From CAWDCV01 sp963728125 (GTDB lineage Bacteria; Actinomycetota; Actinomycetes; CAWDCV01), in the NCBI GenBank assembly GCA_963728125.1, contig CAVSIZ010000009.1:210440-274439 (forward strand): DNA of 64,000 bases, read 5' to 3'. Shown one piece after another: positions 7,303-16,387 of the stretch. How positions within the stretch are numbered: position 1 is the stretch's first letter; every line of letters begins with the position of its first letter. The translations under genes were made by a program, and so were the position numbers. Under the pieces are notes generated by a model that made no database searches, was not told the DNA's origin, and saw only the letters and a program-made list of their open reading frames with translations.

Positions 7303-10300
7303 GTGACGCTCTCGATCGAGCCCGTGCGGGCGCCGACCTATCGGTTGGCGCGCCGGGTCGCGCCGGCGGCGGTTGCGCCGGACCTCGACGCCGAGCAGCG
7401 TTCGGTCGTCGCGCATCCCGGCGGGCCGCTGCTCGTGCTCGCGGGCCCGGGCACCGGCAAGACGACGACGCTCGTCGAGGCTGTGGTCGACCGGATCGCC
7501 CATCGTGGGCTCGACCCCGAACATGTGCTCGTCCTGACGTTCAGCCGTAAGGCGGCGGCTGAGCTTCGCGACCGCATCACCGCGCGACTCGGCGGCACCA
7601 CCCGTGAGCCGGTCGCCCGCACGTTCCACTCCTACGCCTTTGCGCTGCTCCGGCGCGAGGCTGCGCTGCGCGGTGCGCCGCCTCCGCGACTCCTCTCCGG
7701 TCCCGAGCAGGACCTCGTCGTACGAGAGTTGCTGCGCGGCGATGTCGACAGTGCTGCCCCGTGGTGGCCGGAGCGGTTGCGTCCGGCGCTGACGACGCGT
7801 GGTTTCGCCCGCGAGTTGCGCGATCTGCTGCTGCGGGCGGTGGAGCGCGGCGTGGACGCAGATGCGCTGCACGCCCTCGGCCGCGCGCAGGACCGGGACG
7901 ACTGGCAGGCAGCGGCCCGGTTCCTCCGGCAGTACTCCGGCGTCACGGCACTGGCCGATGCCAGCGCGTACGACCCCGCCGAGTTGCTGCGCGCCGTCAT
8001 CGACCTGTTCGGCCGTGATCCCGAGCTGCTGGCCCGCGAACGTGCCCAGCGTCGTGCCGTGTTCGTCGACGAGTACCAGGACACCGACCCGGCGCAGGAG
8101 GAGCTCTTGCAGCTGCTTGCCGGGGGCGGACGTGACCTGGTCGTCGTCGGCGACCCCGACCAGTCGATTTACGGATTCCGGGGTACGGACGTGCGCGGCA
8201 TTCGCGAGTTCCCGCAGCGTTTCCCTGACGTAGCAGGCCGCCCGGCTCAGGCTGTCCGACTGCACACCAGTAGGCGGTGCGGCTCAGCGCTGATCGAGAC
8301 GGCAACCCGCGTGGCGCGCCGGCTGCCTGGGCCGGTCGGCGCGAGAGAACGCGTACCTGCTGACGGTGTTCCCGCCGGCCACGTCGAGGTTCATGTCCTA
8401 CGCAGCCGTAGCCAGGAGGCCGCGTTCCTCGCCCACCGGTTGCGTCAGGCGCACCTGCTCGACGGCGTGCCCTGGTCGCGGATGGCGATCCTCGTCCGGT
8501 CGACGATCTCGACGCTGCCGGTACTGCGCCGATCGCTCATGGCCGCCGGCGTCCCGGTGTGGGTGCACGGCGAGGAGGTGCCGCTGGTCGATCAGCCGGC
8601 GGTCCGTTCGATGCTGCAGTTGCTGCGCTGCGCCGTACGACCGGAGACGCTGGACGAGGAAACCGCGCAGGACTTGCTCCTCTCGAGTTTCGGCGGTGCG
8701 GACGCGCTGACGCTGCGGCGCCTGCGCCAAGAGCTGCGGCGCCTCGAGCTGGTGGCTGGTGGGCGGCGAGCGTCCGGTGCGTTGCTCGTGGAGGCACTGC
8801 TCGCTCCGGTGGAGTTGACCCTGGTGCCGACACGCGTGGCGCGCCCGGCGGAGCGGGTGGCCGACCTGCTGGTTGTCGCACGAGACGCTGCGGCAGCCCC
8901 GGGCGCAACAGCTGAGGACGTGCTGTGGGCCGTGTGGGCACGCTCCGGCCTCGCCGTCAGGTGGCAGCGAGAGAGCCTTCGCGGTGGCACGGCCGGGGCG
9001 GCTGCCGATCGGGATCTCGACGCGGTCGTTGCGCTGTTCGACTCCGCGTCGCGGTTCGTCGACCGGCTGCCCGGGGCGGGGCCCGATGTGTTCCTCGACT
9101 TCCTCGCCGACCAGCAGATCCCGAGTGACACCCTGGCTCCGCGCGCTCCGGCCGGCGAGGCCGTCGCCATCGTGACGGCGCACGCCAGCAAGGGCCTCGA
9201 GTGGGACGTCGTCGCTGTCGCAGGAGTCCAGGAAGGCAGCTGGCCCGACCTGCGGCTGCGCGGCTCCTTCCTCGGCAGCGAGCACCTCGTGGACGTTCTC
9301 GGCGGTGCAGTTGGCGAGCCCGGACCGACGGGAACGCTGCAGCGGCTGCTTGCCGAGGAGCGGCGCCTCTTCTACGTCGCGGTCACCCGAGCGCGCCGCC
9401 GGTTGCTGGTCACCGCGGTTGAGAGCGAGCGCGAAGGTGAGCAACCGTCCCGCTTCCTCGACGAGATCGATCCCCTCGATGCTGACGGCGACCTCGAGCA
9501 CCGCCGGATCACCGTCGTACCCCGGGCGCTGTCCCTCCCGGCGCTCGTGGCGGAGCTCCGCAGCGTCGCCGTGGACCCCGGCGTCGAACCCCATCGTCGA
9601 ACCTCGGCGGCGGGGTACCTCGCGGAGCTCGCGACCGCCGGTGCGAGAGGAGCCGACCCGTCGTCGTGGTACGGCCTGGTACCGCTGTCCGATGATTCAC
9701 CGGTACGCGATCCCGAGCAGCAGGTCGCCGTCTCGCCGTCGAAGGTCGAGTCGTTCCAGCGCTGCCAACTGCGCTGGTTCCTCGAGCACGTCGGTGGCAC
9801 CGAGCAGTCGTCGTCGCAGCAGAGTCTGGGGACGCTGGTCCACGCGCTCGCCGCCGACCCGGCCCTGCCCGACGAGGCCGCGATGCTGCGCCAGCTCGAG
9901 GTGGGTCTCGACCGGCTCGACCTCGGCCCGCCCTGGCACGCCGAACGGCGGCGCGAGGAGGCGCGGACGATGGTGCGGCGGCTCGCCGCATGGTTGCGCT
10001 CCGGCGACCGCGAGCTGGTCGCCGCCGAGCTCGCGTTCGAGGAGACCGTCGGCCGGGCCGCGCTCGTCGGGCGCGTCGACCGGCTCGAGCGCGACGGCGT
10101 CGGCCGTGGCGTCGTCGTCGATCTCAAAACCGGATCGAGGCCCGCGCCGGATGCCGAGCTCGCAGCGCATCCCCAGCTCGCGGTCTACCAGCTCGCCATC
10201 GAGGTCGGTGCCTTCCGCGAGCAAGGCCTGACCGAACCCGGCGGCGCGGAGCTCGTGCAGGTGGGCGGCGGTGCCAGGGGTGGGCAGGCCCGGGTACAGG

Positions 10301-10476
10301 CCCAGCCTCCGCTATCGACCTATGCCGATCCGCAGTGGGCGCAGCAGCTGGTGGAGCAGGTGGCCGAGGGCATGGCCGGCGCCTCGTTCCACGCCGTCGA
10401 CAACAGCTATTGCCGGAAGTGCCCGGTCCGGTCCAGCTGCCCCCTGCACGAGGACGGTCGGCAGGTCGGCTCGTGA
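7303..10476 (+). CDS. adnA: AdnA, helicase-nuclease subunit of the AdnAB complex
   Basis: A 1057-residue UvrD-like motor fused to a RecB-type nuclease. Visible: Walker A GPGTGKTT (about 49-56), DEYQDTDPAQEE (motif II), GDPDQSIYGFRG (motif III), and VTAHASKGLEWDVV with VAVTRARRRLL (motifs V and VI). The nuclease is near residue 940 with VVDLKTGSRP. A Cys cluster for a 4Fe-4S staple closes the protein (QRCQLRWF near 822, then CRKCPVRSSCPLHE near 1037). AdnAB resects double-strand breaks in Actinobacteria in place of RecBCD/AddAB. The length matches mycobacterial AdnA (about 1055). The stop overlaps the adnB start as GTGA, implying coupled translation of the two subunits. Confidence 0.93.
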   Translation: MTLSIEPVRAPTYRLARRVAPAAVAPDLDAEQRSVVAHPGGPLLVLAGPGTGKTTTLVEAVVDRIAHRGLDPEHVLVLTFSRKAAAELRDRITARLGGTTREPVARTFHSYAFALLRREAALRGAPPPRLLSGPEQDLVVRELLRGDVDSAAPWWPERLRPALTTRGFARELRDLLLRAVERGVDADALHALGRAQDRDDWQAAARFLRQYSGVTALADASAYDPAELLRAVIDLFGRDPELLARERAQRRAVFVDEYQDTDPAQEELLQLLAGGGRDLVVVGDPDQSIYGFRGTDVRGIREFPQRFPDVAGRPAQAVRLHTSRRCGSALIETATRVARRLPGPVGARERVPADGVPAGHVEVHVLRSRSQEAAFLAHRLRQAHLLDGVPWSRMAILVRSTISTLPVLRRSLMAAGVPVWVHGEEVPLVDQPAVRSMLQLLRCAVRPETLDEETAQDLLLSSFGGADALTLRRLRQELRRLELVAGGRRASGALLVEALLAPVELTLVPTRVARPAERVADLLVVARDAAAAPGATAEDVLWAVWARSGLAVRWQRESLRGGTAGAAADRDLDAVVALFDSASRFVDRLPGAGPDVFLDFLADQQIPSDTLAPRAPAGEAVAIVTAHASKGLEWDVVAVAGVQEGSWPDLRLRGSFLGSEHLVDVLGGAVGEPGPTGTLQRLLAEERRLFYVAVTRARRRLLVTAVESEREGEQPSRFLDEIDPLDADGDLEHRRITVVPRALSLPALVAELRSVAVDPGVEPHRRTSAAGYLAELATAGARGADPSSWYGLVPLSDDSPVRDPEQQVAVSPSKVESFQRCQLRWFLEHVGGTEQSSSQQSLGTLVHALAADPALPDEAAMLRQLEVGLDRLDLGPPWHAERRREEARTMVRRLAAWLRSGDRELVAAELAFEETVGRAALVGRVDRLERDGVGRGVVVDLKTGSRPAPDAELAAHPQLAVYQLAIEVGAFREQGLTEPGGAELVQVGGGARGGQARVQAQPPLSTYADPQWAQQLVEQVAEGMAGASFHAVDNSYCRKCPVRSSCPLHEDGRQVGS

Positions 10477-13400
10477 TCTCGCCGGAGGAGCTGGCGCTGC
10501 GGCTGCGCACACCACCGCCCACGCCGGAGCAGGAGCGCGCGATCATGGCGCCCCTGCAGCCGTACGCCATCGTGGCGGGGGCGGGCTCGGGCAAGACGCA
10601 GACGATGGGCCTTCGCGTCGCCTGGCTGGTGGCCAACGGGCACGTCGAGCCGCACCGCGTGCTCGGGCTCACGTTCACCCGCAAGGCGGCCGGTGAGCTC
10701 TCGGTGCGCGTCCGCCGCATGCTGCGCCGGCTGGCGGTCGCGCACGATCGGGATCAATTCCTCGCCCCGGAGGTCGCAGCGCTGCTTGCCTCAGGCGAGC
10801 CCACCGTGTCGACGTACCACGGCTATGCCGCAGCGCTCGTGGCCGAGCACGCGCTGCGGGCTGGCATTGAACCGTCGGCGCGCCTGCTCGGCGAAGCCAT
10901 GACGTGGCAGTACGCCGCCGAGGTCGTGCAGGCGTACGACGGTCCGATGGCCAACGTGGAACACAAGCCCACGACGGTCATCGCCGACGTGCTCGGGCTC
11001 GCCGGCGAGCTCGCCGAGCATCTGGCGACCGCCGACGACGTGCGAGCGCTCAGCGGGCGACTGCGCGACCTGCTCGATCCTCTCCCACGGGCGTCGGGGC
11101 AGCGCGGGAAGGATCTGCCGCTCGTCGTGGGGGAGCTCCGCCAGACCCTTGCCGGACGGTTGCAGCTGTTGCCACTCGTGGACCGCTACGTGCAACTGAA
11201 GCGGCGACGCGACGCGATGGATTACGGCGACCAGGTGGCACTCGCCGCCCGCATCGCTCGCGACGATCCGGCCGTCGGCGAGATCGAGCGCAGCCGTTTC
11301 AGCGCGGTGCTGCTCGACGAGTACCAGGACACTGGGGAGTCGCAGCGGGTGCTGCTGCGATCCCTGTACGGCGATGGTCACGCGGTGACCGCTGTCGGCG
11401 ATCCCCGGCAGGCGATCTACGGCTGGCGTGGTGCGAGTGCGGGCAACCTCGAGCGGTTTCCGACCGACTTTCCCCGTTCCGACGGGACGGCCGCGTCGTC
11501 CACCGGGCTGACCGTGAGCTTCCGCAACGGCGAACGCATCCTGCTGGCGGCCAACGCACTGGCCGACGGCATCACCGTTCGCGCGGTCGACGAGGGGCCG
11601 CTGCGCGCGGTTGCCGATCGGCAGGATCCCGGCGAGGTCGTGTGTGCCGTGCACGAGACCGTCGACGACGAGGCTGCCTGGGTGGCGGCGGAGATCGCCG
11701 ATCGAGGTCGCGATGGGGTGTCGTGGTCGGAGATGGCGGTCCTGGTTCGGCGGCGCTCGCAGTTCCCGGCGCTCGAAGCGGCGTTGCGCGCCGAAGGCGT
11801 GCCGTGCGAGGTGGTCGGCCTGGGCGGCTTACTCCTCGAGCCCGACGTCGCGGACGTCGTTGCCACCCTGCGCCTCCTGGTCGATGCGTCTGCCGGCAAC
11901 GCGGCCGTGCGCGTGCTGGCTGGCCCGCGGTGGCGGATCGGCCCTCGCGATCTCGATGCTTTGGGCCGGCGGGCGCGGCGGCTGGCGCTGCCCGCGCCGG
12001 TCGTGGATCGCGCTCCGGCGGACGACGATCCCGAGCCCGATGCCGTCGACGAGCGGAGCCTCATCGACGCGCTCGACGACCTCGGCTCCTCGGACGCGTA
12101 CTCACCGGAGGGCTATCGCCGGCTCGTCGACCTGCGCGACGAGTTGCGCCGGTTGCGACGGGCGTGTGTGCAGCCGCTGCCCGATCTGGTTGCCGACGTC
12201 GCCCGGACGCTGGAGCTGGACGTCGAGCTGGCATCGCGTCCCGGATTGGCTGCGGTCGACGCCACCGTGCACGTGGATCGCCTCATCGAGGTCGCGGAGG
12301 AGTTCGTCGCGTCCGGCGAGGACCCCGGGCTGCTCGCCTTTCTGGCGTACCTCGATGCCGCCGAGGAGAGGGAGCGCGGCCTCGAGCCGGACGTGGCCGA
12401 GCCCGAGGGCGACCGCGTCCTCCTGCTGACCGTGCACGCCGCCAAGGGCCTCGAGTGGGACGTGGTCGCCGTCGCCGGTCTGACGCGCTGCGTGTTTCCT
12501 GTGGAGGGGCAGCCGGTGGCCGACTGGAGCAAGCAGATCGCGGCCCTGCCGTTCCCGTTGCGCGGCGATCGCGGGGAGCTGCCGACGCTCCAGCTCGACG
12601 GTGTCGTCGACCAGAAGCAGGCCGCCGACGCAGTGACAGCCTTCCGCGCAGCATGCAAGGAGCGCAGCGCGCTCGAGGAGCGACGGCTTGCCTACGTCGC
12701 AGTGACCCGGGCTCGCACGACGTTGTTGTGCAGTGGGTACTGGTGGGACACCGCACAGAAGGCGCGTGGTCCATCGCAGCTGCTGCAAGCGATCCGCGAA
12801 GCACCCGGAACCGTGGTCGCGGTCGACGCGCCGCCACCGGCGCCGGACGCCGTCAATCCACTCACCGCCCGGCCGCGCTCGGCCAGCTGGCCCCGGGATC
12901 CGCTCGACGGGCGACGGGTCGCGATCGAGGACGCGGCCGCCTTGGTTCGCGCTGGCGTCGCGACATTGCCGGTCACTGCGGAGGAGCAACGCTGGTCGGA
13001 GGACGTGGAGCTGTTGCTGCGCGAGCAGGCCGCGCTCGACTCTGCGGGTGACGCCGTCGTCGAGCTGCCGGGGCAGCTGTCGGTCTCGCAGCTGGTGGCG
13101 CTGCGACATGGACCAGGCGAGTTAGCTCGGTCGTTGCGGCGGCCGCTGCCGGCGAAGCCGCGGCCACTTGCTCGTCGCGGCACCGCGTTCCATGCCTGGC
13201 TAGAGACCCTGTACGGACAGCAGCGGCTCCTCGACGTCGACGAGATGCCCGGCGCCGCCGACGAGTCGGCCGTGCCCGACGAGGATCTGCTGGAGTTGCA
13301 GCAGCGCTTCCGCGACAGCCAGTGGTGGGGACGCGTGCCGGTCGAGGTCGAGCTGCCGTTCGAGACCTCGATCGAGGGCATCGTCATCCGGGGCCGCGTC

Positions 13401-13664
13401 GACGCCATCTTCCGCGACGATGACGGCCGCTACGACGTCGTGGACTGGAAAACCGGGCAGGTCCCGTCTGGTGCCGAGGCCCAGGCCGCCGCGGTGCAGC
13501 TCGCGGCCTATCGGCTGGCCTGGTCGTCGCTCTCGGGCGTCCCGCTCGACGACGTGCGAGCGGCGTTCCACTACGTCCGCGATGGAGTGACTGTCCGTCC
13601 CGTCGACCTCCTCGACGCCGATGGTCTCGCCGCCCTTGTCGCTGCCGTACCGGTGAACGCCTGA
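10473..13664 (+). CDS. adnB: AdnB, lead motor and nuclease subunit of AdnAB
   Basis: A 1063-residue partner of AdnA. GTG at 10473 overlaps the adnA stop. Walker A is GAGSGKT (36-42). Motif II is LDEYQDTGESQ, motif III GDPRQAIYGWRG, motif V VHAAKGLEWDVVAVAG and motif VI YVAVTRARTTLL. The C-terminal RecB-type nuclease has GRVDAIFRDDDGRYDVVDWKTG, giving the catalytic Asp and Lys (near 990). In mycobacteria the AdnB motor drives translocation and each subunit cuts one strand; that division of labour is inferred here from homology. Both nuclease sites look intact in this window. No frameshift is needed over the 6.4 kb of adnAB. Confidence 0.92.
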   Translation: MISPEELALRLRTPPPTPEQERAIMAPLQPYAIVAGAGSGKTQTMGLRVAWLVANGHVEPHRVLGLTFTRKAAGELSVRVRRMLRRLAVAHDRDQFLAPEVAALLASGEPTVSTYHGYAAALVAEHALRAGIEPSARLLGEAMTWQYAAEVVQAYDGPMANVEHKPTTVIADVLGLAGELAEHLATADDVRALSGRLRDLLDPLPRASGQRGKDLPLVVGELRQTLAGRLQLLPLVDRYVQLKRRRDAMDYGDQVALAARIARDDPAVGEIERSRFSAVLLDEYQDTGESQRVLLRSLYGDGHAVTAVGDPRQAIYGWRGASAGNLERFPTDFPRSDGTAASSTGLTVSFRNGERILLAANALADGITVRAVDEGPLRAVADRQDPGEVVCAVHETVDDEAAWVAAEIADRGRDGVSWSEMAVLVRRRSQFPALEAALRAEGVPCEVVGLGGLLLEPDVADVVATLRLLVDASAGNAAVRVLAGPRWRIGPRDLDALGRRARRLALPAPVVDRAPADDDPEPDAVDERSLIDALDDLGSSDAYSPEGYRRLVDLRDELRRLRRACVQPLPDLVADVARTLELDVELASRPGLAAVDATVHVDRLIEVAEEFVASGEDPGLLAFLAYLDAAEERERGLEPDVAEPEGDRVLLLTVHAAKGLEWDVVAVAGLTRCVFPVEGQPVADWSKQIAALPFPLRGDRGELPTLQLDGVVDQKQAADAVTAFRAACKERSALEERRLAYVAVTRARTTLLCSGYWWDTAQKARGPSQLLQAIREAPGTVVAVDAPPPAPDAVNPLTARPRSASWPRDPLDGRRVAIEDAAALVRAGVATLPVTAEEQRWSEDVELLLREQAALDSAGDAVVELPGQLSVSQLVALRHGPGELARSLRRPLPAKPRPLARRGTAFHAWLETLYGQQRLLDVDEMPGAADESAVPDEDLLELQQRFRDSQWWGRVPVEVELPFETSIEGIVIRGRVDAIFRDDDGRYDVVDWKTGQVPSGAEAQAAAVQLAAYRLAWSSLSGVPLDDVRAAFHYVRDGVTVRPVDLLDADGLAALVAAVPVNA

Positions 13665-13690
13665 CCTGTCCGCGATACGCCTCGACTGAG

Positions 13691-13751
13691 GGCGATACGC
13701 CTCCTACAACAGGCGCATCGCCTGAAATGATCACGGATACGTGATCATTTC
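13691..13751. terminator. two tandem hairpins after adnB
   Basis: Two inverted repeats lie back to back in the gap before the dehydrogenase. The first pairs GGCGATACGCCT (13691) with AGGCGCATCGCC (13711), one mismatch. The second pairs GAAATGATCAC (13724) with GTGATCATTTC (13741) around a 6-base loop, perfectly. A third copy of GCGATACGCCTC precedes them at about 13672. There is no T-tract, so they may stop transcription in a Rho-dependent way or simply be a repeat. They lie immediately downstream of adnB. Confidence 0.5.
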
Positions 13752-13783
13752 GGAGCTGGGTGCAGCGCTGTACGGTCCGGGGC

Positions 13784-14806
13784 ATGCGTGCCGTCGTGTT
13801 CGAGGAGCCGCACCGCTGGAAGCTGACCGACGTCCCCGATCCAAACCCAGGCCCAGGTGAGGTACGGCTGCGCAGCGTCGTCACCGGCGTGTGCGGCACC
13901 GACCTGCACCTGCTGGCCGGTGGCTTCCTGGCCCGCTACCCGCTCATCCCCGGGCACGAGATCGTCGGCCAAGTCGAGTCGCTCGGCGATGGCGTCGACG
14001 ACCTCAGCGTCGGCGACCTGGTAGCCGCCGACAACACCGTCCTGTGCGGCCACTGCGAGTACTGCCGGCGCGATCAGCCGCTCTACTGCCGCAACTTCTA
14101 CTCCCTCGGCGTGAACGGCCCCGGCGGCTTCGCCGAGTACGTCGTCGTCCAGGCCGCCAAGTGCTTCCCGCTCGGCGGACTCGACCCGATGGTCGCCGTG
14201 ATGACCGAGCCGCTGGCCTGCGCGATGCACGGCGCGGACGTTCTCGCCCTGCGGCCTGGGTCCGACGTGCTGCTGTTCGGTGCCGGACCGACCGGGCTGC
14301 TGCTCGCCCAGCTCCTCCTCCACGGCGGCGCCGCGCGGATGACCGTCGCCGCCCCATCGCGCCACAAGCTCGACCTGGCCCACGCGTTCGGCGTCGACGA
14401 GACCATCGTCCTCGACCGCGACGATCCCCAAGCAGCCATGGACCAGCTACGAGACCAAGCCCCCAGCGGCTACGACGTCGTGATCGAAGCCACCGGCTCG
14501 CCCGCTGTGCTCGAGCTTGCGCTGCAGCTGCCCCGCATGGGCGGCACGGTCCTCGTCTACGGCATGGCCGACGCCGAGGAACGCGTCCCGATCTCCCCGT
14601 ACGACGTCTTCTCCCGCGAGCTGACCATCAAGGGGTCGTTCGCGCAGACCCACTGCTTCGACCGAGCGCTGCTGGCCTTGAGCACGGGCCGCGTACGAAC
14701 GGACGGCATCGTCACCGACGTCGTTCCGCTGGAGCGGTTCGACGATGCCCTCGCCGCCGTCACGAGCTCCACCAGCGTGAAGGCAGTGGTTACGAACGCG
14801 CCGTGA
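13784..14806 (+). CDS. zinc-dependent medium-chain alcohol dehydrogenase
   Basis: A 340-residue MDR enzyme. Catalytic zinc site: GVCGTDLHLL, GHEIVG and TEPLACAMH. Structural zinc loop: CGHCEYCRRDQPLYCRN, four Cys. The nucleotide-binding loop is VLLFGAGPTGLLLAQ; NAD rather than NADP cannot be decided. The family reaction is reversible oxidation of a sugar or polyol alcohol (sorbitol/threonine dehydrogenase-like). ATG at 13784 has no strong ribosome-binding site. The 3' end overlaps the convergent EEP gene by 17 bases. No neighbouring pathway gene points to a substrate. Confidence 0.88.
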   Translation: MRAVVFEEPHRWKLTDVPDPNPGPGEVRLRSVVTGVCGTDLHLLAGGFLARYPLIPGHEIVGQVESLGDGVDDLSVGDLVAADNTVLCGHCEYCRRDQPLYCRNFYSLGVNGPGGFAEYVVVQAAKCFPLGGLDPMVAVMTEPLACAMHGADVLALRPGSDVLLFGAGPTGLLLAQLLLHGGAARMTVAAPSRHKLDLAHAFGVDETIVLDRDDPQAAMDQLRDQAPSGYDVVIEATGSPAVLELALQLPRMGGTVLVYGMADAEERVPISPYDVFSRELTIKGSFAQTHCFDRALLALSTGRVRTDGIVTDVVPLERFDDALAAVTSSTSVKAVVTNAP

Positions 14807-15599
14807 GATCCACATCGACGGCCAGGGCGCAGTGATCGGAGACGCCGAGCGGCATCGCAGTCACCCGCTGCACGACCGAGGGCTCTACGCCCGAGGCCAG
14901 CACGTGGTCGAACTGCACCTTCGGGTTGTACGACGGGTACGTCGGCACCCGGGCCAGCTGATGCCATCCGCTGAGGAGGCGAGGCAGCGGTCCGGGCAGG
15001 TTGAGGTCACCGACCAGAAACCAGGGGGCGGGCAGCGCCTTCACCCATTGCGTCAGGTCGCGCAGCTGGTAACCGTTCCACCCCGGCACGAACGACAGGT
15101 GAGCGGTGACCACTGTGAAGCGTTGGCCACTCGCTGGTTCGATGACGGCGGCCAGCGCGAGGCGCGGCTCGTCGGGGACCCGCATCCAGCCGCGACCGCC
15201 CGGGGCAAGCAGCGGCAACGAGAACGGTGCGGCCGCCCAGCGCCGCACATGCCACTCCGCCACCGGGATCCGGGAGACGAGCCCGATGCCGTACGTCGGC
15301 TCGGTGCCCTCGTGGGCCTCATCGGTCGCCGCCGTCCACGGCACCTCCGTGCCCGGCGTGCCCTGAATGGCTGCGGCGAAGCGCCACCAACCCGCATCCA
15401 GGGCGTCCGCGACGACCTCGGTCTGGTCGACGAGGCCGGTGCGCTCCTGCAGCCGATCGACCTCTTGCAGTCCCACGATGTCGGCGTCCAGGCTCTTCGC
15501 CGACTCGCGCAGCGTGTCCACGGACGTCGACCCGTCGCGCAACGCGATGCCGTGCAACAGGTTGAACGTCGCCAGGCGCAGCGTTGTCACCCGCGGCAC
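14790..15599 (-). CDS. endonuclease/exonuclease/phosphatase family protein
   Basis: About 269 residues with the EEP fold: TLRLATFNLLHG (N-terminal Asn), IVGLQEVDR (metal-binding Glu), VVTAHLSFVPG, LVGDLNLPG (Asp/Asn pair) and the C-terminal DHCALAVD (Asp-His). All catalytic residues are visible, so it should be an active phosphodiesterase or phosphatase; substrate unknown. There is no signal peptide. GTG at 15599 begins two bases after the deoD stop, so it is the second gene of a deoD operon. An in-frame GTG at 15590 is an alternative start. Confidence 0.85.
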   Translation of the reverse strand: MPRVTTLRLATFNLLHGIALRDGSTSVDTLRESAKSLDADIVGLQEVDRLQERTGLVDQTEVVADALDAGWWRFAAAIQGTPGTEVPWTAATDEAHEGTEPTYGIGLVSRIPVAEWHVRRWAAAPFSLPLLAPGGRGWMRVPDEPRLALAAVIEPASGQRFTVVTAHLSFVPGWNGYQLRDLTQWVKALPAPWFLVGDLNLPGPLPRLLSGWHQLARVPTYPSYNPKVQFDHVLASGVEPSVVQRVTAMPLGVSDHCALAVDVDLTARS

Positions 15600-15600
15600 G

Positions 15601-16329
15601 CTAGGCGGCGCCACCCACGACCGCCAACGCGTGCACGGTCTCCAGCGCAAGCTCGGCCGTTGTGGCGAGCCCCCGTTCCCGCAGTTCGGCGGGCGTGTGC
15701 TCGCCCGTCACGACTGAGTCGACGACCTGACAGATCGTCAGCGCACGTGCTCCCGCGCCCGCCGCAATCGTGAACAGCGCCGCCGTCTCCATCTCGACGG
15801 CGAGCACGCCGTAGTCGGCAAGCTGCATGAGCAGCGTCGGGTCCGCGGCATAGAACGCATCCCACGACGCGATCGGCCCGACGCGTACGTCGATGCCGCG
15901 CTGCACCGCGATGTCGTATGCCGTTCGCAGCACGCCGAAGTCCGCGGTCGGCGCGAAGTCGATGCCGCGAAAGCGCACCCGATTCATCGCCGAGTCGGTG
16001 CAGGCGCTCGTCGCCAGCACGACATCGAGGAGTTCGAGATCGGCGCGCATGGCTCCGCACGAGCCAACCCGGATCAGCGTGTGGACGCCGTACTCCTCGA
16101 GCAACTCAGTGACGTAGATGGATAGCGACGGCATGCCCATGCCCGTGCCCTGCACCGAGACGGGCACGCCGCGGTACGTCCCCGTGAAGCCGAGCATGCC
16201 GCGCACCCGGGTGTAGCACTGTGCGTCGTCGAGATAGGTCTGTGCGATCCACTCGGCGCGCAGCGGGTCGCCGGGAAGCAGGACATGCTCGGCAATCTGG
16301 CCGGCTGCTGCGCCGATGTGGGTGCTCAT
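15601..16329 (-). CDS. deoD: purine nucleoside phosphorylase, DeoD type
   Basis: A 242-residue hexameric-type PNP. Visible: the phosphate-binding LLPGDPLRAEWIA, the TGTYRGVPVSVQGTGMGMPS block, RVGSCGA, and the base/ribose site EMETAALFTIAAG followed by VVDS (Asp that protonates N7). It phosphorolyses purine (deoxy)nucleosides to base plus (deoxy)ribose-1-phosphate. ATG at 16329. It is transcribed with the EEP phosphatase gene and divergently from the M20-NudC fusion with only 58 bases between the start codons, so the promoters must overlap. Confidence 0.92.
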   Translation of the reverse strand: MSTHIGAAAGQIAEHVLLPGDPLRAEWIAQTYLDDAQCYTRVRGMLGFTGTYRGVPVSVQGTGMGMPSLSIYVTELLEEYGVHTLIRVGSCGAMRADLELLDVVLATSACTDSAMNRVRFRGIDFAPTADFGVLRTAYDIAVQRGIDVRVGPIASWDAFYAADPTLLMQLADYGVLAVEMETAALFTIAAGAGARALTICQVVDSVVTGEHTPAELRERGLATTAELALETVHALAVVGGAA

Positions 16330-16387
16330 GGCGGGGGATCCTGACACGTCGGTAGCGAAGGACTCGTACGCGCCTAGGCTGCCGGTC

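Noticed and set aside
10904..13051. 715-codon plus-strand ORF inside adnB
   Set aside because: It is in another frame of adnB, almost half Arg, with no domain.
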